A DNA stretch of 64,000 nt from Taklimakanibacter sp021828105 (GTDB lineage Bacteria > Pseudomonadota > Alphaproteobacteria > Rhizobiales > Aestuariivirgaceae), in assembly GCA_021828105.1 (NCBI GenBank), contig JAKATG010000017.1:111614-175613 (forward strand), read 5' to 3'. Shown piece after piece: positions 43,190 to 51,682 of the stretch; the first letter of the stretch is position 1, and every line of letters starts with the position of its first letter. Both the position numbers and the translations under genes were made by a program. Under the pieces are notes generated by a model. The model did not search any database and was not told the DNA's origin. It saw only the letters and a list, made by a program, of their open reading frames with translations.

Positions 43190-43525
43190 CTATTGGCGCG
43201 ACGTCTTGCCTTTGCCCGTCCGCCTGGTGATCTGCTTCAGCCGCTTCGTCTCGACGTCGACGCAATGAGTCTCGGCATCGATGTCGTCCTCGGCCTCGGT
43301 CTCGACCGCGAGTAGGCGGGAAACGACGACGCCCTGCGCACGGGCGTTCAGCGTCCGCGCCAGCTCGAGCGCGCGTAGGGCGGCGGCACCTTCGGCCGGA
43401 CGCGGCGCGCCATCGAGGGTGCGGATCTCGTGCACATGCACGATGCGGCCCGACTTCCCGTCATAGACCACGGCGCGGGCGCGGTGGACCAGGCGCTCGG
43501 CGCTCTCGTCATGGATCGGCAGCAT
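43190..43525 (-). CDS. unknown 111-aa protein
   Basis: The start at 43525 (MLPIHDESAERLVHRA) has GGAGG five bases upstream; longer frames run into the preceding gene. Composition is charged and soluble, with AVVYDGKSGRIVHVHEIRTL and a highly basic C-terminus (KRLKQITRRTGKGKTSRQ). Function is unknown. It lies 17 bases after the 106-aa gene and probably shares its transcript. Confidence 0.65.
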   Translation of the reverse strand: MLPIHDESAERLVHRARAVVYDGKSGRIVHVHEIRTLDGAPRPAEGAAALRALELARTLNARAQGVVVSRLLAVETEAEDDIDAETHCVDVETKRLKQITRRTGKGKTSRQ

Positions 43526-43542
43526 GGGGGCCTCCTTCATCA

Positions 43543-43863
43543 TCAGAACTCGTAACGGGTGAAAACCGCTTTCGCGGCCTGGTCCTTGCCGGTCGCGACG
43601 CCGACCGTCACCGAGGACATGCGCTGGCGGAACACCGAAGAGCGCCATTGCTCCCAACCGCCGAAAGTCTCCGTCACTTCCTGCCCGTCGATCTGAGGGC
43701 GCGAGCGCACCGAGACGATGCCGGCGAATTGCGTGCCCTCGCCGATCGTGCCCGTGAGCGAGGCGATGACGAAGGTCGAGCGCGGCGCGAAATTGATGTC
43801 GGCCGTGTGGATCTGGCCGCCCGATTGCTTCCAGGCCGTGGTCGCCATGTTGATGACGGGCAT
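43543..43863 (-). CDS. unknown 106-aa protein
   Basis: A soluble beta-rich protein starting MPVINMATTAWKQSGGQIHT, with STFVIASLTGTIGEGTQF and GGWEQWRSSVFRQRMSSVTV. GAGGAGG lies before the ATG. It resembles no family that I can name. It is the first gene of a two-gene run on this strand. Confidence 0.65.
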   Translation of the reverse strand: MPVINMATTAWKQSGGQIHTADINFAPRSTFVIASLTGTIGEGTQFAGIVSVRSRPQIDGQEVTETFGGWEQWRSSVFRQRMSSVTVGVATGKDQAAKAVFTRYEF

Positions 43864-44020
43864 GAGGGCCTCCTCGCTTTCGCCTGCGCAACCACTATCT
43901 CGTCCTATCTTGGCGGTCTGTGGGCAAACTCACAGGGCACGCCGGTTACTTGTCGTAACATTCATTGAAGGAACCGGCGGCTCACCCCGCCGGTTGGTTC
44001 CGGCAAGCGCGGAGGAGCGG

Positions 44021-44254
44021 ATGCGAAACAAAGCCAAAACCGGCGCCAGCGATGCGCCCTATGCCACGACCGGTGCCGTCCTTCTGTCGGGAACCCCCTC
44101 CGCCAGTGTCGCGTTCGTCAGCCGACGGACGGAACCGGAAGCGGCCAACGGCGTCGACCGGCCGTTCTTCCTCTGGCTGCTCGCCGCCCTCATCGCCGCG
44201 ACCCTCGTCTCAGGCGTCATCGCCATGTCGGCCGTGGTGCGGATCGGACCCTGA
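44021..44254 (+). CDS. small single-span membrane protein, 77 aa
   Basis: The ATG at 44021 follows GGAGGAG with good spacing. The first 50 residues are polar (DAPYATTGAVLLSGTPSASV), then a C-terminal span, FFLWLLAALIAATLVSGVIA, ends the protein. Such short tail-anchored proteins are usually unannotated. The upstream frame open from 43718 is antisense to the 106-aa gene and was not used. Confidence 0.55.
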   Translation: MRNKAKTGASDAPYATTGAVLLSGTPSASVAFVSRRTEPEAANGVDRPFFLWLLAALIAATLVSGVIAMSAVVRIGP

Positions 44255-44329
44255 TCCTGCTTCGCGCCAGGGCGCTTCGCAGGACCGAGCCCTCCTAAGC
44301 TTCCTGCTTCGGCTGCTGTCTCAAGCGTC

Positions 44330-44356
44330 CCCTTCTCCCGCTTTGCGGGAGAAGGG
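44330..44356. terminator. C-rich hairpin, terminator-like
   Basis: CCCTTCTCCCGC pairs perfectly with GCGGGAGAAGGG around TTT: a 12-base stem 75 bases after the small membrane-protein gene. There is no T-run. The words match the hairpins in the repeat elements at 13098-13290. Confidence 0.55.
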
Positions 44357-44442
44357 AAACTGATGGAGGAATTTTCCTGTCACGACCGCTTAGATAATCT
44401 CACTGGCCGTCCTTCCGCTTTGCTGGCTCTCTCGGCAGAGCC

Positions 44443-45489
44443 ATGGACATGACCACCAACGTGCCGACCCGCGCCTCAGGCCCGGCGCGGCCAGAGGCTT
44501 CAGCCTTGCGTATCGCGATCTATCCGGAGACGGCCAAGGTCGGGCTCAGGCTCGAGACCTTGCGCGCTTTCGCCACGGCCCTGGCCCACACACCCCATCA
44601 GGTCGATTGGGTGGAGGACAAGACCTACAGCCCGTGCGACGTCGCCATCCTCTATGGCGCGCCCGGCATCGGCGAAGGACGGCGGCGGCAGATCCGCCAG
44701 AAGATCCTCAACGAGCACAAGGGCCCGGTGCTCATCGTCGAAACCCCGCTCTTCGGCCGCAAGGTGCCGGCGATCGCCGCTGCGGCAGGCGGCCTGCTGA
44801 AAGGCGGGCTTCCCCACTTCCTGGCCAAGGCGCCGGCGGAAAGCTTTGGCCATTTCCGCATCTCCATCGGCGGCTCGTTCCACGACACCGGCCAGTTCTG
44901 CAACGAGCCGACCGATCCGCTCCGCTGGGACCGGCTCGCCGCCGAGCTCGGCCTCACGGTCAAACCCTGGCGTGCGACAGGTGAGCATATATTGCTCATC
45001 GGCCAGGTGCCGGGCGATGCCTCCTTGCGCGGCCTCGATGTGGTCAAATGGCTCGAAAGCACGGTCATCGATCTGCGCCTCATCACCAGGCGCCCGATCC
45101 TCATCCGCCCGCACCCGCTCTCGCCGCCGGCAGCATTGCGCAGCCTGAAACGCCGCCTGAAGCCCGACAAATCGGTGCGCTGGGACATGAAGCCCGGCAC
45201 GCCTTTGCGCAGCAGCCTCAGCGCTGCCTGGGCGACCGTCACCTATTCATCGAGTGCCGCGATCGATTCCCTCATCTCCGGCGTGCCCGTCATCGCGCTT
45301 TCACCCGCGAGCCTCGCCTGGCCGGTCAGCGATCACGGGATCTCAGATGTTTTGGAGCCGACGCTCTACGACAGAAAACCCTGGCTCGACCGCCTCGCCC
45401 ATTCGCAATGGTCGATCGAGGAGATCGAGAACGGCACGGTGTGGCGGCGTTTCGCCGGGAAGATCGGGGAGCTGGTCGCTGGCCGCTAG
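44443..45489 (+). CDS. capsule/Kdo-type glycosyltransferase-like protein (weak)
   Basis: 348 residues, soluble. It looks like a GT-B fold: an N-terminal Rossmann half (ILLIGQVPGDASLRGLDVVK), a RPILIRPHPLSP stretch with a His, and a C-terminal GVPVIALSPASLAWPVSDHG after TYSSSAAIDSLISG, which is the arrangement of KpsC/KpsS-like capsule transferases. No sugar-nucleotide or export genes are nearby, so the assignment is tentative. It converges with the next gene, overlapping four bases. Confidence 0.6.
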   Translation: MDMTTNVPTRASGPARPEASALRIAIYPETAKVGLRLETLRAFATALAHTPHQVDWVEDKTYSPCDVAILYGAPGIGEGRRRQIRQKILNEHKGPVLIVETPLFGRKVPAIAAAAGGLLKGGLPHFLAKAPAESFGHFRISIGGSFHDTGQFCNEPTDPLRWDRLAAELGLTVKPWRATGEHILLIGQVPGDASLRGLDVVKWLESTVIDLRLITRRPILIRPHPLSPPAALRSLKRRLKPDKSVRWDMKPGTPLRSSLSAAWATVTYSSSAAIDSLISGVPVIALSPASLAWPVSDHGISDVLEPTLYDRKPWLDRLAHSQWSIEEIENGTVWRRFAGKIGELVAGR

Positions 45490-45767
45490 AGCGCGGGCGC
45501 CACCTTCTTTGCAGGTACTGCCGGCGCCTTGCGCGCATCGGGTGAGACCGCGCCGGAATCGCGCATCGGCCCATGGCCGTTCACCATGGTCGAGGTCTCG
45601 GCGAGGAGCCGGCGCGACCGCGCGATCAGCTCGCGCGATTCTTGCTCCAGCTTGCGCGAGGTCTCGATGCACCGCTGCATGCCGGCGAGCCGTCTTGCCA
45701 GAAAGACCTCGGCCGCGTGACGCTGACGATAGGCCTCTTCAATGAGGGTGAATGAGCTGTAAGACAT
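45486..45767 (-). CDS. unknown 93-aa coiled-coil protein
   Basis: The ATG at 45767 has GGAG six bases before; a GTG at 45779 is less likely. The protein is helical and charged (AEVFLARRLAGMQRCIETSR, then LEQESRELIARSRRLLAET), with a basic proline/alanine tail. Function is unknown. Its upstream region shares a conserved block with that of the gene at 46366-46578. Confidence 0.6.
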   Translation of the reverse strand: MSYSSFTLIEEAYRQRHAAEVFLARRLAGMQRCIETSRKLEQESRELIARSRRLLAETSTMVNGHGPMRDSGAVSPDARKAPAVPAKKVAPAL

Positions 45768-45784
45768 ATCGTGCTCCACGCTTG

Positions 45785-45831
45785 AGGCGGGAGCACAGGT
45801 CTCTCTCTGCCGTCAGCGCCCGGTTGCATCA
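45785..45831 (-). promoter_or_regulatory. shared upstream block, copy 1
   Basis: A stretch starting AGGCGGGAGC and containing GCCGTCAGCGCC and GGTTGCATCA (plus-strand reading) is closely matched at 46600-46648. Both copies lie just upstream of minus-strand small genes, so this is probably a common promoter or regulator site. The regulator is unknown. Confidence 0.45.
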
Positions 45832-45937
45832 AGCACGTGCCGACGATGATCCGAGCATAGGCCCTTTCCGCTCCGGGCCCAAGCTCCAAATCCTTCTTCC
45901 GCGAAGCCGCTGCATTTCGATCCGGCCTGATTTCCCG

Positions 45938-46123
45938 TCATGGACGACGGCTCGGGCGCGATGGGATCTCGCGCAGCCACCGCGAGTCCGAGACCGGCGC
46001 TTTCTTCACCAGCAAATGCTGATGCTCGCCGCACGCCCATTTGACGGGCACATCGTCGCTCGGCCGATAGCCGAAGGGCGCAGGGGCCGTGCAGCCTTCG
46101 ACGAGGCAGTCTCTCTCTGTCAT
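45938..46123 (-). CDS. small Cys/His protein, 61 aa
   Basis: MTERDCLVEGCTAPAPFGYR contains Cys6 and Cys11, and KWACGEHQHLL adds Cys31 with two His, a possible zinc site. The APFGYRP spacing resembles small zinc-binding unknown proteins of rhizobia. The C-terminus is basic. Function unknown. Confidence 0.55.
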   Translation of the reverse strand: MTERDCLVEGCTAPAPFGYRPSDDVPVKWACGEHQHLLVKKAPVSDSRWLREIPSRPSRRP

Positions 46124-46157
46124 TCAGGGAGAGACCGCAAGCGCTTCCCGTGCCGGG

Positions 46158-46376
46158 TCAAGCCGTTTCGACAAGCCTGACACCGGCCTCGCGTCCCTTC
46201 CTGGTTGACGCTTCCATATTCCGTTCGCAAAGCCTGGCATGCAGTTCCAGCAGCTCCGCCACATGTTCCGAGCCGCATTGCGCGGCAAGCGCGCGCGCCC
46301 GCGCCGGCATCGACAGCGACGTGAGACGGCGCACCATGGCATTGTCGTTGCCGGGTGAAGATTTCCTATGCCGCAT
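46158..46376 (-). CDS. unknown 72-aa helical protein
   Basis: The ATG at 46376 overlaps the end of the upstream small gene (ATGCGGCATAG). The protein is helical and basic: MPARARALAAQCGSEHVAEL, then LLELHARLCERNMEASTRKG. Translational coupling indicates a function shared with the 70-aa protein. No family is recognised. Confidence 0.55.
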   Translation of the reverse strand: MRHRKSSPGNDNAMVRRLTSLSMPARARALAAQCGSEHVAELLELHARLCERNMEASTRKGREAGVRLVETA

Positions 46377-46578
46377 GGGGTTCCGTCCTCCGGGGCGCGC
46401 CGTAGAGCGCAAGGGATAGCAAGGTCGCAAAGTCGCGCTTTCCTTCGTCCACATGGCCAAGGATGCGGGCCGCGATGACGGCTCTGGTTGAATCGTCCGA
46501 ATTGCCCAGCCGGAGGCAGGCTTGATCGACCACCTCGACCAGCAACGCCATTTCCTGGGGATCGAAAGAGTTTCGCAT
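46366..46578 (-). CDS. unknown 70-aa helical protein, paralogue of the gene at 20882-21082
   Basis: The ATG at 46578 has AGGAAGGAG before it. The AARILGHVDEGKRDFATL segment aligns with NRILSMACDGERDFETL in the 66-aa protein encoded at 20882-21082. It begins with EMALLVEVVDQACLRLGNSD. Function unknown; this small family occurs twice in the window, both times beside other very small genes. Confidence 0.6.
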   Translation of the reverse strand: MRNSFDPQEMALLVEVVDQACLRLGNSDDSTRAVIAARILGHVDEGKRDFATLLSLALYGAPRRTEPHAA

Positions 46579-46599
46579 GGGCGGCTCCTTCCTACTATT

Positions 46600-46648
46600 A
46601 GGCGGGAGCGCACGCATCTCTCAGCCGTCAGTGCCTAGGTTGCAATCA
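46600..46648 (-). promoter_or_regulatory. shared upstream block, copy 2
   Basis: AGGCGGGAGC, GCCGTCAGTGCC and GGTTGCAATCA (plus-strand reading) repeat the block at 45785-45831 in the same order and spacing to within two bases. It ends 22 bases before the 70-aa gene start on the minus strand. Confidence 0.45.
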
Positions 46649-46987
46649 GACCCGCTGACGATGAAAACACCTTCGCACCCGGCGGCAGGACAAGCAAGGT
46701 AAATCGGGTTTCCGCATGATTACATATCGGTGACCCCAACGCCGCTTCTTCTCGAGGATGCCAGCGCCGGCTCACAACAACGGATTAGGACAATCGGACG
46801 ATCCGTGCGATAGGAGCCATCGTCAGGCCTCCCTTCATCTGCAGTCAGCCAAAGGCCCGAGGGAATCCTGCTGTCGCCGCCCGGCAATGCGAGAAGAGCG
46901 CCGGTCCCGTCTTGAGCATTGCGTCACTGCCGATTGCGCCGAACCCTTGCGGGATCCGGGCGCCTTGAACAAGGAAACTTGGTCCTC
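46649..46987. other. intergenic stretch, no gene seen
   Basis: About 340 bases without a credible ORF of either strand. It separates minus-strand and plus-strand small genes, so promoters in both directions are expected here. I see no clear terminator or repeat apart from the block that ends at 46648. Confidence 0.4.
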
Positions 46988-47263
46988 ATGGCCACTCATC
47001 GCTTCGCCGTCGGCCAGAATGTGCGCCTCCTGCAAAGCGTGATCACGCGCGGCAAATCCATCGCCTGCGAAGTCGTGCAGATCATGCCGTTCGACGGCGC
47101 GTGCTTCCAGTATCGCATCAGGGCCGCGGATGAGCGTTTCGACAGGATCGCCAAGGAGCATGAGCTCGCCGAGGCCGCCCCGCCGCAAAGCGAGATGGAC
47201 CATCCGGAACAGTCCGGATGGACCGACAAATTCACCTCAATCGCCAAAAAAGGAAATCAATGA
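46988..47263 (+). CDS. unknown 91-aa protein
   Basis: The start MATHRFAVGQNVRLLQSVIT suggests a small beta-barrel (FAVGQNVRL and CEVVQIMPFDGACFQYRIRA), like SH3- or KOW-type short proteins found in rhizobia. The C-terminus is polar. Its stop overlaps the next start (ATGA). Function unknown. Confidence 0.6.
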   Translation: MATHRFAVGQNVRLLQSVITRGKSIACEVVQIMPFDGACFQYRIRAADERFDRIAKEHELAEAAPPQSEMDHPEQSGWTDKFTSIAKKGNQ

Positions 47264-47658
47264 ACTTCTTCAAATCGACAGAAACGAGCAAATCACCGCG
47301 CGCCGCCGCCCAGAACGTGCTCAGGCAAAAACGCCTGGCGCATGAGCAGGCGCAAAAAGACGCCGGCGTCTGGGGCGACATGGCGGTCGGGCAGATCGTG
47401 GCTGAAAACAAAGTCTTCATGCATCACTGGAAGGGAAATGCGCTGACCGACCTTTTCGTCCTGGCGGGCAAGAAGCCGCGCGAGATGACGCCTGCCGAGC
47501 ATGAAGCCCTCGTCGCCTGGCTGAAGTCACGCGCCTATGAGGGATTCACGCAAAGCCTAGTCGCCTGGAATATCAATGAAGGCGAGGCGCTCAGGGTCAA
47601 GAACGAGCATCTGGAAAAGCACCGCTCGAACGGCCTCGAAGTGATCAATCCGGCCTGA
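47260..47658 (+). CDS. unknown 132-aa protein
   Basis: The start at 47260 (MNFFKSTETSKS) overlaps the stop of the 91-aa gene as ATGA, so the two are coupled. The protein is helical: AAAQNVLRQKRLAHEQAQKD, DLFVLAGKKPREMTPAEHEA and SLVAWNINEGEALRVKNEHL. It is soluble, with no recognised motif. Confidence 0.6.
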   Translation: MNFFKSTETSKSPRAAAQNVLRQKRLAHEQAQKDAGVWGDMAVGQIVAENKVFMHHWKGNALTDLFVLAGKKPREMTPAEHEALVAWLKSRAYEGFTQSLVAWNINEGEALRVKNEHLEKHRSNGLEVINPA

Positions 47659-47668
47659 AGCCCGCTCG

Positions 47669-47911
47669 TCAGCCGGCCCGCTTCGACCGCACGCGCCGGC
47701 CGCGGGCGTCGCCCGATGGGGGAGCGGAAAGCGGCGTCTTCGAGCGCGGCAGCGCTACACGGTCGACCGTGCCGGCCTCCGCCTCGGCCGCAAGCCGCAA
47801 CTGCCGGAGATGCTCGGTCTTGGCGGCGCGCGCACGCGCCTCCATCTCGATGATGCTCATCGCGGCATCATGGGTCGCCTTGGCTCTCAGCACACTGATT
47901 GAAGAAGACAT
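47669..47911 (-). CDS. unknown 80-aa protein
   Basis: A charged helix at the N-terminus (ATHDAAMSIIEMEARARAAK) is followed by a basic, low-complexity tail (GDARGRRVRSKRAG). It converges with the 132-aa gene. The tail could bind nucleic acid, but that is a guess. Confidence 0.5.
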   Translation of the reverse strand: MSSSISVLRAKATHDAAMSIIEMEARARAAKTEHLRQLRLAAEAEAGTVDRVALPRSKTPLSAPPSGDARGRRVRSKRAG

Positions 47912-48115
47912 AGCAGCTCTCTCTAAGGTTCTTTCAATAACAGTCGGCAGCGCAGCCGGTACATCCGCGGTCTACGCTGCTGACACGGATCTGGGACCCG
48001 TTATGATCGATGTTCCGAAATCGGTGATTTCTGCGCTCAAAGGCGCCGGCCCAACTAAGGTGGGGAAAACTTCGACGAACCCAATATGGTGTGCGCGCGC
48101 CGGATTACAAGATGC

Positions 48116-48805
48116 CTATTCCCCCTCCAGGTAATGCTCTTCCAGGAACCTGGAGCGGAAATTCTGCGGCGGGGTATCGAAGTCCGGGCGGCCCTCGGGC
48201 GTGAAGTCCAGCAAATTCCAGTAGGGCCACACCGTGTCGACATGGTTCGACGGCAGCTCGCTGGCCCAGAAATGAAAGATCTTGTCCGTTTCCCGCGTGA
48301 AGACATGCAGCATCGGCAATTGCATGTCGTCGGATTGGCGCTGGCATTTGTAATCGGCCTGGAAGGGAGAGGCATAGCCGGAGAGAAGTGCGATCTGCGA
48401 CCAGCCGCGCGTCCTCGCCCAGTCATTGATCTTCTGAGGCGGCGCCTTGGCGATGGCGGCAAAAGCGGCGCTGCGCGTCACCGAATACCAGCTGCGGTCG
48501 AAGCCGTCGACCAGCGAGGTGCAGGAAGGACAGGGCTTGTCCCAATTGGGACCGAACATGAAGGAATAAAGCAGCAGCGTGTCCTTGTCGGCGAACAACT
48601 CGGAGAATCTCACGCTTTCGCCGACCTTCCCGTCATTGGCCCATTGGAAGACATAGTCTTGCTTCAGCTCGCCGCCCTGCGGCAGCGTGCGGCGTTTCGC
48701 GGCCACGGCTTTCACCTTGTCGACCAGCGCCTGCTCCTCCTTCAGCAACTCGTCCCGCGCCGCGCGATAGGCCTTGCTTTCATTCGGATATTGCAGCTCG
48801 CTCAT
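48116..48805 (-). CDS. DUF899 family thioredoxin-like protein
   Basis: 229 residues. It has the family features: an N-terminal ARDELLKEEQALVDKVKAVA helix, TLLLYSFMFGPNWDKPCPSC with a CPSC pair, then SLVDGFDRSWYSVTRSAAFA and HVFTRETDKIFHFWASELPS. DUF899 proteins have a thioredoxin fold with an atypical active site; biochemical role unknown. Single gene. Confidence 0.9.
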   Translation of the reverse strand: MSELQYPNESKAYRAARDELLKEEQALVDKVKAVAAKRRTLPQGGELKQDYVFQWANDGKVGESVRFSELFADKDTLLLYSFMFGPNWDKPCPSCTSLVDGFDRSWYSVTRSAAFAAIAKAPPQKINDWARTRGWSQIALLSGYASPFQADYKCQRQSDDMQLPMLHVFTRETDKIFHFWASELPSNHVDTVWPYWNLLDFTPEGRPDFDTPPQNFRSRFLEEHYLEGE

Positions 48806-48952
48806 CGTCGTCTCCTTGGCTTCTTCGCCGCTCGACTAAGCAAAAAGAGCGCCCGCGCCTTTTGTTCCCCGCCGGGGCTTGCCTTTGTGGGCCAAAGCGT
48901 GCGAGTTGGGAAATCTCAGCATGCGGGACTGAGCCTCGGGCAAAGCTGGAAA

Positions 48953-49068
48953 TCCCTGCTCGCGGATCGATAATTCCCTGCTCGTTTTTCTAAGCCCTTG
49001 ATATTGCTCAGGCCGGCAATTTTTTCGAAAAGTTCCCTGATATTCCCTGAAAATCCCTGATATTCGCT
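48953..49068. repeat. scattered TCCCTG direct repeats
   Basis: TCCCTGCTCG at 48953 and TTCCCTGCTCG at 48974 are followed by TTCCCTGATA, TTCCCTGAAA and TCCCTGATATT between 49033 and 49062. The stretch is AT-richer than its surroundings and lies in a 338-base gap without a gene. I recall similar ATTCCCTGATA clusters scattered through rhizobial genomes, but have not checked this. Confidence 0.5.
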
Positions 49069-49143
49069 GTTCTTTGCTTTGGACTGCACCCCACGGGTGA
49101 GACAGGTTTAATTGAGTGACACGGGTTTTTGAGGAGGGACGGC

Positions 49144-50178
49144 ATGCCCGATCGAACGAAGCCTGAAGGCGAGGCGCTTCCGCCCGCGGCGCAACTGGTG
49201 CAGATGGCATCCGGCTATTGGGTGTCGTGCATCGTCCATGCTGCAGCGACGCTCGGCCTCGCCGACAGGCTGGCGGAAGGCCCGAAGAGTGCCCAGGAGA
49301 TCGCCGGCACGGCGGAGTGCAATCCTCGCGCTTTGCACCGGCTGATGCGCAGCCTCGCGAGCCTCGGCCTCCTCACCGAGACGGAGGGCGGGCGCTTCGC
49401 CTTGACGCCGCTCGGTGCGGCGCTGAAGACGGGCGCACCCGGTTCGGCGCGCGCCTCCGTCCTCACCTTGTGCAGCCCGTGGTTCGCGCATGCCATGGAA
49501 GAGCTCCCCTACAGCGTGCGCACCGGCAAGACGGCCTTCGAGAAGATCAACGGCATGCCGGTGTTCGATTATCTGGGCCAGCATCCGGAGGCCGCCTCGC
49601 TCTTCAGCGAGACGATGATCGGCATCCATGGCAGCGAGCCGCTGGCTGTCGCCGAGGCCTACGATTTCTCACAGCTCGGAACCCTCATCGATGTCGGCGG
49701 TGCCAGCGGCAACCTGCTGGCCGAGATCCTGATGCGCCACAAGGGCCCACGCGGCATATTGGCCGACCTGCCGCATGTGGTGAAGGACGCGCCGGCCTTG
49801 CTCGAGGCCAAGGGCGTCGCCGATCGCGTCGCCATCGAGGCGCATGACTTCTTCAAGTCGGTCCCGCAAGGCGGCGATGCCTATATCCTCTCGCATGTCA
49901 TCCATGACTGGAGCGAGGCGCAGTGCCTGACGATTCTCGCAAACCTGCACAAGGCCATGAAGCCCGAGGCGCGCCTTCTCCTCGTCGAGATGGTGCTGCC
50001 CGGCAAGGACGAGCCGCATTTCGGCAAGATCCTGGACATGGTGATGCTGGCGCTGCCGGGCGGCGAGGAGCGGACGGCGGATGAATATGCGGCACTTCTC
50101 GCCAAAGCGGGCTTCAAGCTGACGCGCGTGGTGCCCACGCAATCGACCGTCAGCGTCATCGAGGCGCGAAAGGCGTGA
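49144..50178 (+). CDS. O-methyltransferase (hydroxyneurosporene/acetylserotonin type)
   Basis: 344 residues from the ATG at 49144, which follows GAGGAGGG; a TTG at 49129 belongs to that site. An N-terminal winged-helix dimerisation domain (NPRALHRLMRSLASLGLLTE) precedes the SAM domain with LIDVGGASGNLLAEIL and the HVIHDWSEAQCLTILANLHK stretch holding the catalytic His. The family methylates hydroxyl groups of small aromatic or carotenoid compounds. Substrate unknown. Confidence 0.92.
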   Translation: MPDRTKPEGEALPPAAQLVQMASGYWVSCIVHAAATLGLADRLAEGPKSAQEIAGTAECNPRALHRLMRSLASLGLLTETEGGRFALTPLGAALKTGAPGSARASVLTLCSPWFAHAMEELPYSVRTGKTAFEKINGMPVFDYLGQHPEAASLFSETMIGIHGSEPLAVAEAYDFSQLGTLIDVGGASGNLLAEILMRHKGPRGILADLPHVVKDAPALLEAKGVADRVAIEAHDFFKSVPQGGDAYILSHVIHDWSEAQCLTILANLHKAMKPEARLLLVEMVLPGKDEPHFGKILDMVMLALPGGEERTADEYAALLAKAGFKLTRVVPTQSTVSVIEARKA

Positions 50179-50188
50179 GTCTTTTATC

Positions 50189-50240
50189 TGGCGCGTGATC
50201 GGACGGAAAACCGGTATCCACTTTTCCTGATCACGCGCTG
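50189..50240. terminator. GATC-type palindromic repeat between converging genes
   Basis: GCGCGTGATC at 50191-50200 pairs with GATCACGCGC at 50229-50238, and inside them GGAAAA pairs with TTTTCC. The loop is ACCGGTATCCAC-like. It lies between the ends of two converging genes and probably terminates both. I know this arrangement as a frequent rhizobial intergenic repeat. Confidence 0.65.
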
Positions 50241-50242
50241 CC

Positions 50243-51544
50243 TCACGCCGGCAGCACCGAATCCGACAAGGCCTGCCGCCGGCTCTCATGCAGCGACAGG
50301 ACCGCGACAACCGATATGGCGGCGCAGGCCGTGATGTAATAGGCCGGCATCACCGGGTTGTTGGTCGTCTCGATCAGCCAGGTGGCGACGGCGGGCGCCG
50401 TGCCGCCGGCGAGGCCGACCGACAGATTATACGCCGCCGAAACCGCGGAGCAGCGCACATGGCGCGGAAACACCTCGCACAGGACGATCGGGTTGACCGA
50501 GCCATAGGAGCCGATCAGCAAGGTGAAGCCCAATTGGCCGAGGAAGACGTAGAGGCCGTCGCCGGTGCGCATTAATTCGAAGAGCGGCCAGGAGAAGAGC
50601 AGCAAGCCCAACGCCGCCGTGGCGAGGATCGGCTTGCGGCCGATGCGGTCGGAAAGACGCGACATGACGAGGACCACGCCGAGCAGGATCACCATGTTGA
50701 GCGAGTTGATCCACAGCGCCGTGCGGGCACCCATGTCCGCGGCAAGCTTCAGCCAGGAGATGAGATAGACGAAGATCAGATAGAAGGCGACGGCATTGAC
50801 CAGGCTGATCGCCACCGCCTGCAGCATGGCGACGGGATGCTCGCGCAAGGCCTGCAGGAGCGGCGAGCCTTTCTTGGCCGCCGGCTTGTCGAAGGGCATG
50901 CGCCGTCTCAGCAGGAAGCCGGCGACGCCCACCAGCACGCCGAACAGGAAGGGGATGCGCCAGCCCCAGGCCACGACCTGATCGAGCGGCAGCGTGTTCA
51001 TGACCAGCGCGCCGACGGCGGAACCGAGCAGGATGCCGCCCGTCGCGCCGAACACCGCCCAGGCGGTGGCGGCGCCGCGTTTGTCCGGATGCGCGGTCTC
51101 GGCGAGGAAGACGGCGGAGCTCGTATATTCGCCGCCCACCGCCAGGCCCTGCATCATGCGGCAGGCGAGCATCAGGACCGAAGCCCAGATGCCGATCTGG
51201 GCATAGGTCGGCAACAGGCCCATGATGAGAGTCGGCACCGCCATCGCCACCACCGACCAGAGCAAAGCGGGACCGCGGCCGACACGGTCGCCGATATGGC
51301 CGAAGAGGATGGCGCCCAGGGGCCGCATGAGGAAGCCGACGGCGAAGACCGCATAGGCGGCGAGCAGCGAGGTGCGCGGATCCTCGGCCGGGAAATAAAG
51401 ACTGCCGATGGTGCGGGCGAAGAAGCCGTAAATGGCGAAATCGTACCATTCCATCACATTGCCGACGATGCCGGCCCAGACGATGCGCCGGCGGTGGCCG
51501 TGGTGGCTGTCCGCCGTCGACACCGGCTGTGCTGTGCTTGCCAT
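50243..51544 (-). CDS. MFS transporter, metabolite:H+ symporter (MHS) type
   Basis: 433 residues and twelve spans. VGNVMEWYDFAIYGFFARTI at the N-terminus and GHIGDRVGRGPALLWSVVAM between helices 2 and 3 are the MHS/ProP hallmarks; RMMQGLAVGGEYTSSAVFLA in helix 5 and SDRIGRKPIL in the 8-9 loop agree. Members import organic acids or osmolytes such as citrate, alpha-ketoglutarate or proline with protons. The substrate cannot be read. Confidence 0.93.
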   Translation of the reverse strand: MASTAQPVSTADSHHGHRRRIVWAGIVGNVMEWYDFAIYGFFARTIGSLYFPAEDPRTSLLAAYAVFAVGFLMRPLGAILFGHIGDRVGRGPALLWSVVAMAVPTLIMGLLPTYAQIGIWASVLMLACRMMQGLAVGGEYTSSAVFLAETAHPDKRGAATAWAVFGATGGILLGSAVGALVMNTLPLDQVVAWGWRIPFLFGVLVGVAGFLLRRRMPFDKPAAKKGSPLLQALREHPVAMLQAVAISLVNAVAFYLIFVYLISWLKLAADMGARTALWINSLNMVILLGVVLVMSRLSDRIGRKPILATAALGLLLFSWPLFELMRTGDGLYVFLGQLGFTLLIGSYGSVNPIVLCEVFPRHVRCSAVSAAYNLSVGLAGGTAPAVATWLIETTNNPVMPAYYITACAAISVVAVLSLHESRRQALSDSVLPA

Positions 51545-51682
51545 GATCAGATCTCCCTCACGACATGCCCTTGCGCGTCATGGACCGGCCGGGCCGAATC
51601 TAGACCCCAGGTAAGCATAGGACCAAGGGCCGGGCAATGCGGGCTTTGACGGAACTCTCTGCCATCCTATCTTTTAGTAATC

